A stretch of 48,022 nucleotides of DNA from Anaerolineales bacterium (GTDB lineage Bacteria > Chloroflexota > Anaerolineae > Anaerolineales > Villigracilaceae). The stretch spans positions 1 to 48,022 of the forward strand of contig JAFGCG010000193.1 of assembly GCA_016932715.1 (NCBI GenBank), in the 5' to 3' direction. Both the position numbers and the translations under genes were made by a program. This document shows positions 7,138-14,767 of the stretch, in pieces (within the stretch, counting starts at the first letter, position 1; each line of letters starts with the position of its first letter). Below the pieces are notes generated by a model. That model searched no databases, was not told the origin of the DNA, and saw nothing but the letters and a program-made list of their open reading frames with translations.

Positions 7138-9894
7138 TTAATACTCGCTTGCAAACCTTTCGTGGACCCAGAGGAATTCGCGACGTTTGTTCTGGACGCG
7201 TTTCAAACCGCCAAAGGTAGGATCTTCTTTTTGCAGGAAGGCATGTAGTTCGCGCAGAGATGAGTCATCGGCGCGGAGTTCTTTAGGCATATCACTCTGG
7301 GTAAGTAAGTCCGTTGACTTCGAGAACCCGCTCAGCGAGGCGTTGATGACTTCTTTGCTAAAATCAAGTTTCTTGTAGATTGTTTCATCAAGTACTATCT
7401 TCAGACCAGCAGACGCGACTGGCAGGACGAGACTCGCGGTAGTGGTTATGACCTTCAACACCGGGGCGGCTTTCTTGAACCACTCCCGTGTCAGGTTGAT
7501 TTCGTAAATACCTTTTTTGCTATCCTTGCCATTCAGAACTGGCAATGGGACACGGGCATGTTCGCACCACAACGTGATGCTGAATGTTTCATGCGTCCAG
7601 TTGGCTGGGTCGAAGTGGCCGAGTTGAACCGGTTCAATACTGAACAGGCGCGGACCATCTCTTGCCGGGTTAGAGAGCCACGCCAGCATATTCTCGTATT
7701 GCTCATCAGCCTGACTCATCAGCACACGTAGTTGAGTACTGAGGCGATCAAAACCGATATCCTGCGCTTGCAGAATTTGCCGATGTTCGTTGCGCAGGGT
7801 GGCAACTGCCTCATCCCAAACCGGTTTGGGCTGCATGGTCGCCATCAGTGAGTCGATTTCGTGATATTTGCGGCAGACGGAGCAGCGGATTTTGTCCAGC
7901 CCGTTGCTTCTGTTATCCATCATTTCATCAATCTCAAGCAGACCTTTACACTTTTCGGTAGGACAGGGAACGAACAGTTTGGCATCCAAACCTTTCCAGA
8001 AATTCTTGACCAGCCATTGAGCTTCAGTGCAAAGTTGGTGCAGGAAACGCTCCGGGTAAGCGGCACGAACAGTAACGTGAACATCCCCACCGATTTCCTC
8101 GATGAAGGCGCGGCCATTGTAGCCGTCATCCAACAGTAGTCCAGTTTTCCAGTGACGGCTGTTGTAGTAGTTTTTGCGTCCGAGTGAGTAGCGATGCAAA
8201 CGGACGATCAACCGGTAGATCAGACCATCCACCTCGACGGTGCGTCCCGTTTCGGCATCGAGAATGCGGCAAACCTGAGCGCGCTCGACATCCCCAGAGC
8301 GAAGACCTTCCCAAACTTGTGCCCAGTCATCAGGACGCAAGTTTGGCACCAATTGCGTAACCAGGCTGGTGGGTGGGGCAGACAACTCAGGCATGGCTAC
8401 CTGATAGGATAAGTCGAACTTCTCCATCAAACGGACGAAAATGGGATGTAAATCCTTCGGGTAGCGTTCGTTTTCAGGACGCGCCGGGTCGAACCAAATC
8501 TCGCTGAGATGATGATGTTCCACCAAGCCATGATTGTCTTTGGATGCTTTGTCCTCCAGCACGAAACTTATGGCTTTGCTCAGGTAATCAGGCCTAAGAA
8601 TGACAGTGTCTTTCAATGTGTCATCGCCGCGATAGTAGATCAGATGTCCAAGTTCGTTGAGAATAGTGGCGTATAGAGCAGCTAATTCGTTTGAAACCTT
8701 CTGGCGACTACACAGCGCCTCGAAGCGTTCGTAAGTAATATACGGATCATTTTGACCGCGCCTGCGAATAGCTTCCAAAACGTTCTTCCAACTTAGTGGA
8801 ACGCTGCGCCCGACACTGGGAATAGATGCCGCCTCGCGCGCAATGGCTTGCTTGAGTTCATCAAGCTGATAACAAACGCCATTATCATTGGGCTTGCTGT
8901 CAATGTGGTAGAAACCACAGATCAAGTCACCAAACTCGTCGCGCAATGCCTGCTCATCAATGTGATCGAGACGCTCCTTCGGCCCACCTTTCGTGGCGAC
9001 CACTAAGATGCGCGGACGCTCGGAATGTCGGGTTTCATCAAAGGCGCGGTGCTTGATCATCTTGATCCACTCGTTCACACAGCACTGCTCCGGCCCACGG
9101 CGCGGGTCCCAGACTGCCAGATAGACCGCTGGGGCGGTAAAGAACAACTGGTGGGTGTGGCGGTAGATATTTTGCCCGCCGAAATCCCAGCCATTCAAAG
9201 TGATTTGCTTACCCGACATGGGATCTTTTACTACCAGTGACTTGATAGCAACCTCGACTCCATGCGTTGTTTCGCGATTTTCTACCCAGGGTTCGCCGCG
9301 CAGGGCTGCCAACAAGCTGGTTTTCCCCACTCCACCTTCACCAACTAATATGAGTTTAGCTTCATTGAGAACAACTTCACCACCTTCGACCTTAGCGCGT
9401 AGGTAAGATTTAACACCATCAATGCCTTGTTTGTAAGCTTCGGCGAGTTCAGGGTTGAGAGGATTATTATCGAGGTTGAGTTCTTTCAAATGCTCAAGTT
9501 GGACGAGGGAGGAAGGAAGGTCTGTAAGTTGATTGTCTGAAAGCCCAAGAGTTGTTAAATTTGTAAATTTGCTCACCCAACCATTCAGCGCATGTATTTT
9601 ATTTCTCTGTAGTTTTAACTGTTCTAATCGGACAAGGTGTCCCAGCGACTCTGGCAGTGTTGTCAGATCATTGCTGGATAGATCTAGCGACACCAACTGC
9701 GTGAGTTGACCGATTGATGCTGGCACCTCAATCAGCCCCATGCTATAGAGGTAAAGTTGTATCAAATCAGATTTCAGCGCTTCTTCGATTTTCTTTTCTG
9801 CTTTCTTTTCTGCGTTTCGAGGGTCCCATTCAGCCAGGTGATGCTGTTCTATGATGCTCTTCTCTATTCCATTATTTTCTTCATCACGCGCCAT
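7138..9894 (-). CDS. LRR-Roc-COR GTPase (Roco family)
   Basis: A 918-residue Roco protein. Leucine-rich repeats occupy about residues 42-145 (units such as LVSLDLSSNDLTTLPESL). The Roc GTPase domain follows, with P-loop GEGGVGKT (185-192), switch motif WDFGGQ (236-241) and a variant G4 TKGG (301-304) instead of the usual N/TKxD. The COR domain spans about 390-640. A zinc-ribbon-like pair CPTEKC...CSVC lies near 645-690, then a helical region and a C-terminal piece (GGLKRVQNKRREFLWVHERF) that may be an effector or partner-binding module. Roco proteins are dimerisation-regulated GTPases; bacterial roles are largely unknown. The ATG at 9894 has the ribosome-binding site AAAGGCGG; an upstream in-frame ATG (9975) lies inside an inverted repeat and was rejected. 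Confidence 0.93.
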   Translation of the reverse strand: MARDEENNGIEKSIIEQHHLAEWDPRNAEKKAEKKIEEALKSDLIQLYLYSMGLIEVPASIGQLTQLVSLDLSSNDLTTLPESLGHLVRLEQLKLQRNKIHALNGWVSKFTNLTTLGLSDNQLTDLPSSLVQLEHLKELNLDNNPLNPELAEAYKQGIDGVKSYLRAKVEGGEVVLNEAKLILVGEGGVGKTSLLAALRGEPWVENRETTHGVEVAIKSLVVKDPMSGKQITLNGWDFGGQNIYRHTHQLFFTAPAVYLAVWDPRRGPEQCCVNEWIKMIKHRAFDETRHSERPRILVVATKGGPKERLDHIDEQALRDEFGDLICGFYHIDSKPNDNGVCYQLDELKQAIAREAASIPSVGRSVPLSWKNVLEAIRRRGQNDPYITYERFEALCSRQKVSNELAALYATILNELGHLIYYRGDDTLKDTVILRPDYLSKAISFVLEDKASKDNHGLVEHHHLSEIWFDPARPENERYPKDLHPIFVRLMEKFDLSYQVAMPELSAPPTSLVTQLVPNLRPDDWAQVWEGLRSGDVERAQVCRILDAETGRTVEVDGLIYRLIVRLHRYSLGRKNYYNSRHWKTGLLLDDGYNGRAFIEEIGGDVHVTVRAAYPERFLHQLCTEAQWLVKNFWKGLDAKLFVPCPTEKCKGLLEIDEMMDNRSNGLDKIRCSVCRKYHEIDSLMATMQPKPVWDEAVATLRNEHRQILQAQDIGFDRLSTQLRVLMSQADEQYENMLAWLSNPARDGPRLFSIEPVQLGHFDPANWTHETFSITLWCEHARVPLPVLNGKDSKKGIYEINLTREWFKKAAPVLKVITTTASLVLPVASAGLKIVLDETIYKKLDFSKEVINASLSGFSKSTDLLTQSDMPKELRADDSSLRELHAFLQKEDPTFGGLKRVQNKRREFLWVHERFASEY

Positions 9895-9937
9895 ATTTGT
9901 CCGCCTTTCGACTTGCCCCCTCCGCCCTAACGGGCAC

Positions 9938-9992
9938 CTCCCCCAAATCCGACGATGCGGATTCGAAGTCCACATCGTCGGATTTGGGGGAG
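9938..9992. repeat. Perfect 20-bp inverted repeat upstream of the Roco gene
   Basis: CTCCCCCAAATCCGACGATG (9938-9957) is the exact reverse complement of 9973-9992, with a 15-base loop. It lies 44 bp upstream of the Roco start, so it would form a very stable hairpin in any transcript entering from the right. It could be a terminator for upstream reads, an attenuator, or a mobile palindrome. Confidence 0.85.
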
Positions 9993-10133
9993 TCGGAGAA
10001 GGAGCAATGGAAGTTCATGATGTGAGGATATTTTACTCCCGCTTAAAATTGTCAGCGATACCTTAAGTAAACCATCGTTGCTGATAGTCCATCGCTTCGA
10101 CTACGCCTACGGCCCCGCTCAACGCGAGACTGA

Positions 10134-10183
10134 CTAGTGAATACTGTCCACTGAATGCTGAATACAGCCCACTGATTTACTGC
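10134..10183. repeat. Heptamer-word repeat (ACTGAAT type)
   Basis: Variants of a 7-bp word (ACTGAAT, GCTGAAT, ACTGATT) follow one another here and run right up to the stop codon of the first CAP lipoprotein at 10184. It belongs to the heptamer-word class that recurs in many spacers of this window. The preceding 10077-10133 has no recognisable gene. Confidence 0.65.
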
Positions 10184-11173
10184 TTACGGTCCTCCCATGA
10201 CCACTGTCCAATAACCTCCATACGCGCTGAATTTCGAAAATACATATCCCACGCCGATCTCCGTCACGCGGGAGTTGAGCACGGTGCTCCACTGATCCTT
10301 CTCAATGCGCCACTGATTCATGGCGTCCCCCGGAAGCCCGATGGCGAGCAGTTCCAGATAATAGGTGTTGGTGTAACCGGCGCGTGATAGGCGGTCGCCG
10401 GTCCACGAGCCATCCGAGCCGCTGTGGATCAATCGATCAGAGTTGTTGCAAGCCATGTCCAGGCTGTGCGCCCGGGCTGCTTCCGTCAATTGCTCGTTGA
10501 CCGTGAGCGCGGCGCGGCCCACGTCCGCGCGGGCTTTGTTGATGAGGTCGATCAGCGTTTCCACATATTCCGGGTTTTCCGTGTACGTGCAGTTGCCTGC
10601 GATCTGCTCGGCAGCAGTGTCCCCTTCGCCAACGATGATCTTCACCCAGAAGGTCGGCTCGATGCCCAGTGGGGTCACTTTGCCTCCCGCGTCGCGCAAC
10701 TCAAAATTGCCTGTGTACGCGCCGTCATCTGCCGGCGCGACGAGATCGACAGAAACCTCCACTGTGGATTGAGCTTCCGTCTCGGGCACGGGGACCGAGT
10801 CAGGCGCCTCCATCTTGTCGCCGGAGACGAACGCGACGGTGTAACCGGTCCAGGTGCAGGTGCCTGTGTTTTGAAGCTTCCAGGTTTTGGTGAATTTCTC
10901 CCCGGCGGTCAGGTGGGTGTTATCGGGGTAGGATACATCTTCGACGAAGAGGGCGCTGTCCCGGCAGGAGGGAGTCGGGCTGGCGCTTAACGGATCCAAT
11001 GTCGGAGAAGCGGTAGGCGGGACATCTGTCGACACCCTTAATCCAGGTTTCGTCGGCGGCAGGGTCGAGGTGACAAAAACGACCGGCGTGCTCGTCGGTG
11101 TTTCTCCTGCAACCTTGACGCAGGAACTCAGCAGGAGGATGAGAAGGAAAGCAAGTGTTATTTTTTTAGTCAT
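10184..11173 (-). CDS. Lipoprotein with NBR1-type Ig-like domain and CAP (SCP/PR-1) domain, paralog 1
   Basis: A 329-residue secreted lipoprotein. The signal peptide MTKKITLAFLLILLLSSC ends in an LSSC lipobox. A Thr/Pro-rich linker (about 25-70) leads to an Ig-like domain of the NBR1 type (about 70-190: FTKTWKLQNTGTCTWTGYTV, VPVPETEAQSTVEVSVDL, GNFELRDAGG). A CAP/SCP domain follows (about 205-329: LIDLINKARADVG, HSLDMACNN, LIHSGSDGS, WTVVMGGP). Known CAP proteins bind lipids, sterols or glycans or act as extracellular regulators; the partner here is unknown. It is the last of four tandem paralogs transcribed leftward, 47 bp after paralog 2. Confidence 0.93.
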   Translation of the reverse strand: MTKKITLAFLLILLLSSCVKVAGETPTSTPVVFVTSTLPPTKPGLRVSTDVPPTASPTLDPLSASPTPSCRDSALFVEDVSYPDNTHLTAGEKFTKTWKLQNTGTCTWTGYTVAFVSGDKMEAPDSVPVPETEAQSTVEVSVDLVAPADDGAYTGNFELRDAGGKVTPLGIEPTFWVKIIVGEGDTAAEQIAGNCTYTENPEYVETLIDLINKARADVGRAALTVNEQLTEAARAHSLDMACNNSDRLIHSGSDGSWTGDRLSRAGYTNTYYLELLAIGLPGDAMNQWRIEKDQWSTVLNSRVTEIGVGYVFSKFSAYGGYWTVVMGGP

Positions 11174-11220
11174 GCATTGTTGCTTTTCTTATAGGTTGGC
11201 AAAATAACCGTGAAGCCTTC

Positions 11221-12177
11221 TCATTCTGTTGCTCCCAGGATCACCGTCCAATAGCCTCCATACCGGCTTGCTTTCGAATACACATACCCCACGCCGAGTT
11301 GTGTCACATAGGTGTCGATCACAGCGGGCCACGTAATCTCATGGCGACGCCATTCCGTCATGGCGTCCTGCGGAAACCCAACGCCGAGAAGCTCGAAATA
11401 ATAGGAATTGGTATAACCAACTTTTGCTAATCGCTGCCCGGTATACGAACCGTCCGACCCAAGGTGAAGCAAAGACTTGGTGCTGTTGCAAGCCATGTCC
11501 AGACTATGCGCCTGGGCAGCAGTGGTCAGTTTGTCGTTGACGATCACCGGCTTGCGACCCTCCTCGGCGCGGGTCTTGTTGACAAGGTCGATCATCGCTT
11601 GCACGAGTTCCGGGTTTTCCGTGTACTCGCAATTACCAATGCGTCCCCTGACACCCAACGGATCCTCCGCTTCGCCCACGATGATCTTTACCCAGAAGGT
11701 GGACTCTGTCCCTACCGGAATGGACCTGCCTTGTGCGTTCCGTAATTCAAAATTGGCGGTGTATGAGCCGTCATCTGCTGGCGCGATGAGATCGACCGAA
11801 ACCTCTACGCTGGCTTTCGGTTCGGTCTCCGGCACGGGGACGGAGTCGCGCGCTTCCATTCTGTCGCCAGAGACGAACGCGACGGTGTAACCGGTCCAGG
11901 GGCAGCCGCCGGTGTTCTGGAACTTCCACGTTTTTGTAAATTTCTCCCCGGCGGTCACATGCGCGTTATCGGGGTAGGTCACATCGGCGATGAGGACCGC
12001 TGTGTCCTTGCAGGCGGGGGCTGCGCTCGTAGGAGTTGCCGGATCAGACGTCGGGGTCGGCGGCAAAGTGGATGTAGCGGGAGGAACCGGCGTGCTGGTG
12101 GGTGTTTCTTCCGGACTCTGCATGCAGGAGGTCAAAAGCAAAAGGATAAACAAAGTGAGTGTTATTTTTTTTATCAT
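11221..12177 (-). CDS. Lipoprotein with NBR1-type Ig-like domain and CAP domain, paralog 2
   Basis: 318 residues with the same plan as its neighbours: lipobox LLTSC at about 15-18, short Thr/Pro linker, NBR1-type Ig-like domain (FTKTWKFQNTGGCPWTGYTV) and C-terminal CAP domain (MIDLVNKTRAEEG, HSLDMACNS, LLHLGSDGSYTGQRL, GYWTVILGATE). It is most similar to paralog 1; the two share long stretches of near-identical sequence, which points to a recent duplication. The start is 9 bp after the stop of paralog 3, so the two are almost certainly cotranscribed. An AAGAGA ribosome-binding site is present. Confidence 0.93.
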   Translation of the reverse strand: MIKKITLTLFILLLLTSCMQSPEETPTSTPVPPATSTLPPTPTSDPATPTSAAPACKDTAVLIADVTYPDNAHVTAGEKFTKTWKFQNTGGCPWTGYTVAFVSGDRMEARDSVPVPETEPKASVEVSVDLIAPADDGSYTANFELRNAQGRSIPVGTESTFWVKIIVGEAEDPLGVRGRIGNCEYTENPELVQAMIDLVNKTRAEEGRKPVIVNDKLTTAAQAHSLDMACNSTKSLLHLGSDGSYTGQRLAKVGYTNSYYFELLGVGFPQDAMTEWRRHEITWPAVIDTYVTQLGVGYVYSKASRYGGYWTVILGATE

Positions 12178-12186
12178 ATCATTCTC

Positions 12187-13224
12187 TTATGGGCTGGCAA
12201 AATCGACCGTGTAATAGCCGCCATGGGCGGTGTCTGAAACGTAGGCATATCCCACGCCCATCTCGGTGACATTTGGATTCAGGATCTCATCCCGATGGAT
12301 TTGATCGTTCATCCACCAGTCGAAGGCGGTTTGAGGATAACCACTGCCATAGATGATCTCCGAGGAACGGGAGGCGCTATAGCCGGCCGCCGCAACCCGC
12401 TGATGGACGGAGGAACCGTCCGAGCCGGTGTGACTGATGACGCCGTGACAAGCCATGTCGATGCTGTGGCCCTGCGCCGCGGCGGAAAGCCGGACATTGA
12501 CCGCCAGCGCCGGCAGTCCATTTTGGAGGCGGGCGTTGTTGATCAGGCTGGTGATCTCATTGGCGTAGGAGGAGCTCGTCGAGTAATTGCAGCTTGCGGG
12601 TCCGGTCACTTTGACCGTGGGCACTCCACCGATCGACATGGGCGCCAGCGTGGAGACCGGCGCGGCGGCGACGTTCCCGATCACGATCCTGACCCAGAAG
12701 GTTTTCTCCGCGCCGATGGCAAGTGTTTCGCCATTGGCGTTCCTCAACTCATAGTAGCCGGTATAGCCGCCGTCCAGGGAGGGAGCGGTCAGCTCGACGG
12801 ACACGTCCACGGTCCTGCCTGCTTCCGTTGGCGGGACGGAGGCGGAGTCTGGAGATGCCATGCGGTCCCCGGCAATAAAGACGATGGTGTAGCCGCTCCA
12901 ATTGCATTTGCCGTTATTCTGGAAGCGCCAGGTCTTGGTGAACTTTTGGCCGTACTGCATCTGTGAATTGTCGGGCACGGTCACATCCTCGAGCAGGATG
13001 GCGCTGTCCTTGCAGGCAGCCGCGGGACTCCCGGCAGCCGTCGAGGCGTCAGGAGTTTCTGAAGCACCTGGTGTATCTGTCGGCAGGGATAAACCCTGTT
13101 TTGTCGGCGGCAGGGTCGCGGTCACGAAAAGAACGGGGGTCGGGGTCGCTGCCTGTTGAGAAACTTTAATGCAGGAGGCAAGGCTCAGGGCGGTAACGAG
13201 GATCAATATCCAGATTTTCTTCAT
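12187..13224 (-). CDS. Lipoprotein with NBR1-type Ig-like domain and CAP domain, paralog 3
   Basis: 345 residues. Signal peptide with an LASC lipobox at 15-18, Thr/Pro linker, Ig-like domain (FTKTWRFQNNGKCNWSGYTI, VPPTEAGRTVDVSVEL) and CAP domain (ITSLINNARLQNG, HSIDMACHG, SHTGSDGSS, MGVGYAYVSD, GGYYTVDFASP). Unlike paralogs 1 and 2 it keeps the classical SHTG word of the CAP cleft, where the others read IHSG or LHLG. A TAGAAT box (complement of 13231-13236) lies only 6 bases upstream of the ATG, so the transcript may be leaderless. This would be the promoter for the run of paralogs 3-2-1. Confidence 0.93.
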   Translation of the reverse strand: MKKIWILILVTALSLASCIKVSQQAATPTPVLFVTATLPPTKQGLSLPTDTPGASETPDASTAAGSPAAACKDSAILLEDVTVPDNSQMQYGQKFTKTWRFQNNGKCNWSGYTIVFIAGDRMASPDSASVPPTEAGRTVDVSVELTAPSLDGGYTGYYELRNANGETLAIGAEKTFWVRIVIGNVAAAPVSTLAPMSIGGVPTVKVTGPASCNYSTSSSYANEITSLINNARLQNGLPALAVNVRLSAAAQGHSIDMACHGVISHTGSDGSSVHQRVAAAGYSASRSSEIIYGSGYPQTAFDWWMNDQIHRDEILNPNVTEMGVGYAYVSDTAHGGYYTVDFASP

Positions 13225-13317
13225 GCGGAGATTCTACTTTCACATCATTAAGCGAGGCTTTGTACCGGGACGGGGCGTAATTTTACTTGAAAACGAGACA
13301 GCCGGTGTTAAATGCAC

Positions 13318-13387
13318 CGTCCCGAAGGCGTCGCCGGGGCGACATTTGAATGACTCGATCATGTCATCCGGGGAAACCTTCGGGACG
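13318..13387. repeat. Branched inverted-repeat element after paralog 4
   Basis: An outer 11-bp stem CGTCCCGAAGG/CCTTCGGGACG (13318-13328 with 13377-13387) encloses two smaller hairpins: GTCGCCGGGGCGAC (13330-13343) and ATGAC/GTCAT (about 13350-13367). The RNA would form a three-way junction. It lies 16 bp after the stop of paralog 4 and 94 bp before paralog 3, and could act as a terminator or processing site between them. Confidence 0.6.
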
Positions 13388-13402
13388 TTTTGCTTGAGTA
13401 CT

Positions 13403-14518
13403 TTATGGTTTCGCAAAGACGATCACGTAATAACCGGAATTGTTGAAGGACGCATAGCCGACGCCGATTTCAGTGAAGGTCGTGCTCAGGAGATTCTGGT
13501 TGTCGCTTGCATTGGTCGTATCGGTGATCCAGAAGTTGACCACACCCTGACCGGTAAATGGCGGGCTGCTGGTATAGACGTTCTCCGAGACGGAGGCGGC
13601 CGCGTAGCCGGTGGCTGTGACGCGTGACTGTGGCGTGGAGCCGTCGGAACCCGTGTGAGCGGAGAGACGGTTACATGCCATATCGCCGGCATGCTTCTGA
13701 GCAGCCTGGGCGAGTCGCGGATTCACAGTGTACGCCGGCAAGCCTTTCCCCGCACGATATGTGTTGACTTCGTTGATGACTTCCATCAATTTCGTCCGGT
13801 CGATGGTGTATAGGCAGAGAGGAGTGCCAGAGTCCGAACCACTCGTCGTGGCAGCGGGAGTTGTGCGCACGGCGGTCGCCGCACCGATTGTCGCAGCCGG
13901 GACCGAAGTTGCGGTGGCAGCTGCGGTGGAGGTGGCCGCGCCTCCGGCCGTCACGTTGATGACCACCCATAAACGGGAATCATCGCCAATATTCATGATC
14001 AAGCCAGCCGGGTTCTTGATGACAAAGTTAGCCTGATGTCTCCCCGTGCCGGTCGGCGCCGTCAGATTCACCGAAATGTCCAGGTTTTCGCCGGGATAGG
14101 TAATACCCAGGGATACAGTATCCGGTGCGCCCATGCGCTCTTCCGAGTAATGGGTCAATTTGTAATCGGGTCCCCAGACGCACGTGCCGTTGTTTGCGAT
14201 ACGCCAGGTCTTGGTAAAGAGTGTGCCTCCGGCAATGTTGGTCTCATCGGGGATGGTAATATCGGCGACGAATGCTGCGCTGTTCGTGCAATCGGGTGGG
14301 TTGGTGGGTGCAACTGTTCCCACAGTGGGTGTAAATGTGACAGCAGTGCCATCGGGGGTAAACGTTTCGGTTATGGCAGGCGCCGTCGTGGCAGGGATCG
14401 CAGTCGCCGGCTGCGTGTCGGTCACAGCAGGTGTCTCTGTTGGCGCAGTCCCTCCTCCGCTGCAGGCGGATAGAGCGAGTGCCAATAAAACGGGAATAAT
14501 GAACAGCTTCTTGATCAT
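13403..14518 (-). CDS. Lipoprotein with NBR1-type Ig-like domain and CAP domain, paralog 4
   Basis: 371 residues, the most diverged of the four. Signal peptide with LSAC lipobox (about 16-19), a long Thr/Pro/Ala linker, the Ig-like domain (FTKTWRIANNGTCVWGPDYK, about 100-195), a second Ala/Thr-rich linker (about 195-235) and the CAP domain (VINEVNTYRAGKGLPAY, KHAGDMACNRLSAHTGSDGS, FTEIGVGYASFNNSGYYVIV). The CAP domain retains the SAHTG word. A strong AAAGGAGG ribosome-binding site lies 7-8 bases upstream of the ATG. It is separated from paralog 3 by 178 bp with a branched hairpin, so it is probably a separate transcription unit. Confidence 0.92.
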   Translation of the reverse strand: MIKKLFIIPVLLALALSACSGGGTAPTETPAVTDTQPATAIPATTAPAITETFTPDGTAVTFTPTVGTVAPTNPPDCTNSAAFVADITIPDETNIAGGTLFTKTWRIANNGTCVWGPDYKLTHYSEERMGAPDTVSLGITYPGENLDISVNLTAPTGTGRHQANFVIKNPAGLIMNIGDDSRLWVVINVTAGGAATSTAAATATSVPAATIGAATAVRTTPAATTSGSDSGTPLCLYTIDRTKLMEVINEVNTYRAGKGLPAYTVNPRLAQAAQKHAGDMACNRLSAHTGSDGSTPQSRVTATGYAAASVSENVYTSSPPFTGQGVVNFWITDTTNASDNQNLLSTTFTEIGVGYASFNNSGYYVIVFAKP

Positions 14519-14592
14519 TCGCAGCCTCCTTTGCAGCCATGTTGGATTTAAACTATTAATCTACCTGCTGTCAGTTCATTTCAATCGGGGTC

Positions 14593-14608
14593 CCTGGTTT
14601 TGACCAGG
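14593..14608. repeat. Small hairpin upstream of paralog 4
   Basis: CCTGGT and ACCAGG pair around a 4-base loop (TTTG). It lies between the lipoprotein start and the nonamer-word repeat. Function unknown. Confidence 0.4.
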
Positions 14609-14618
14609 AAAACTTTTT

Positions 14619-14724
14619 AACACAAAGGACACCAAGTACACAAAGAAGAAATCAAGACCTTCTGGTTTTCCTTAGTGCCCTCAACTGCACTGCGCGCAGG
14701 CGCAAGTGTTGTGTACTTTGTGTT
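14619..14724. repeat. Nonamer-word hairpin repeat with a diverged GC module
   Basis: The left arm (14619-14647) is made of 9-bp words ACACAAAGG / ACACCAAGT / ACACAAAGA. The right arm (about 14669-14724) is its complement, interrupted at about 14681-14709 by a GC-rich palindrome that resembles the 27-bp module at 27375, 42878 and 47402. Without the interruption the right arm reads as continuous CCTTxGTG words. Confidence 0.65.
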
Positions 14725-14767
14725 GAAAAAAAACAACATCCGGTCAAAAGCGATAAAGCTTTCATTC

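Noticed and set aside
9895..9975. N-terminal extension of the Roco protein
   Set aside because: It would run through the perfect inverted repeat; the ATG at 9894 has AAAGGCGG upstream.
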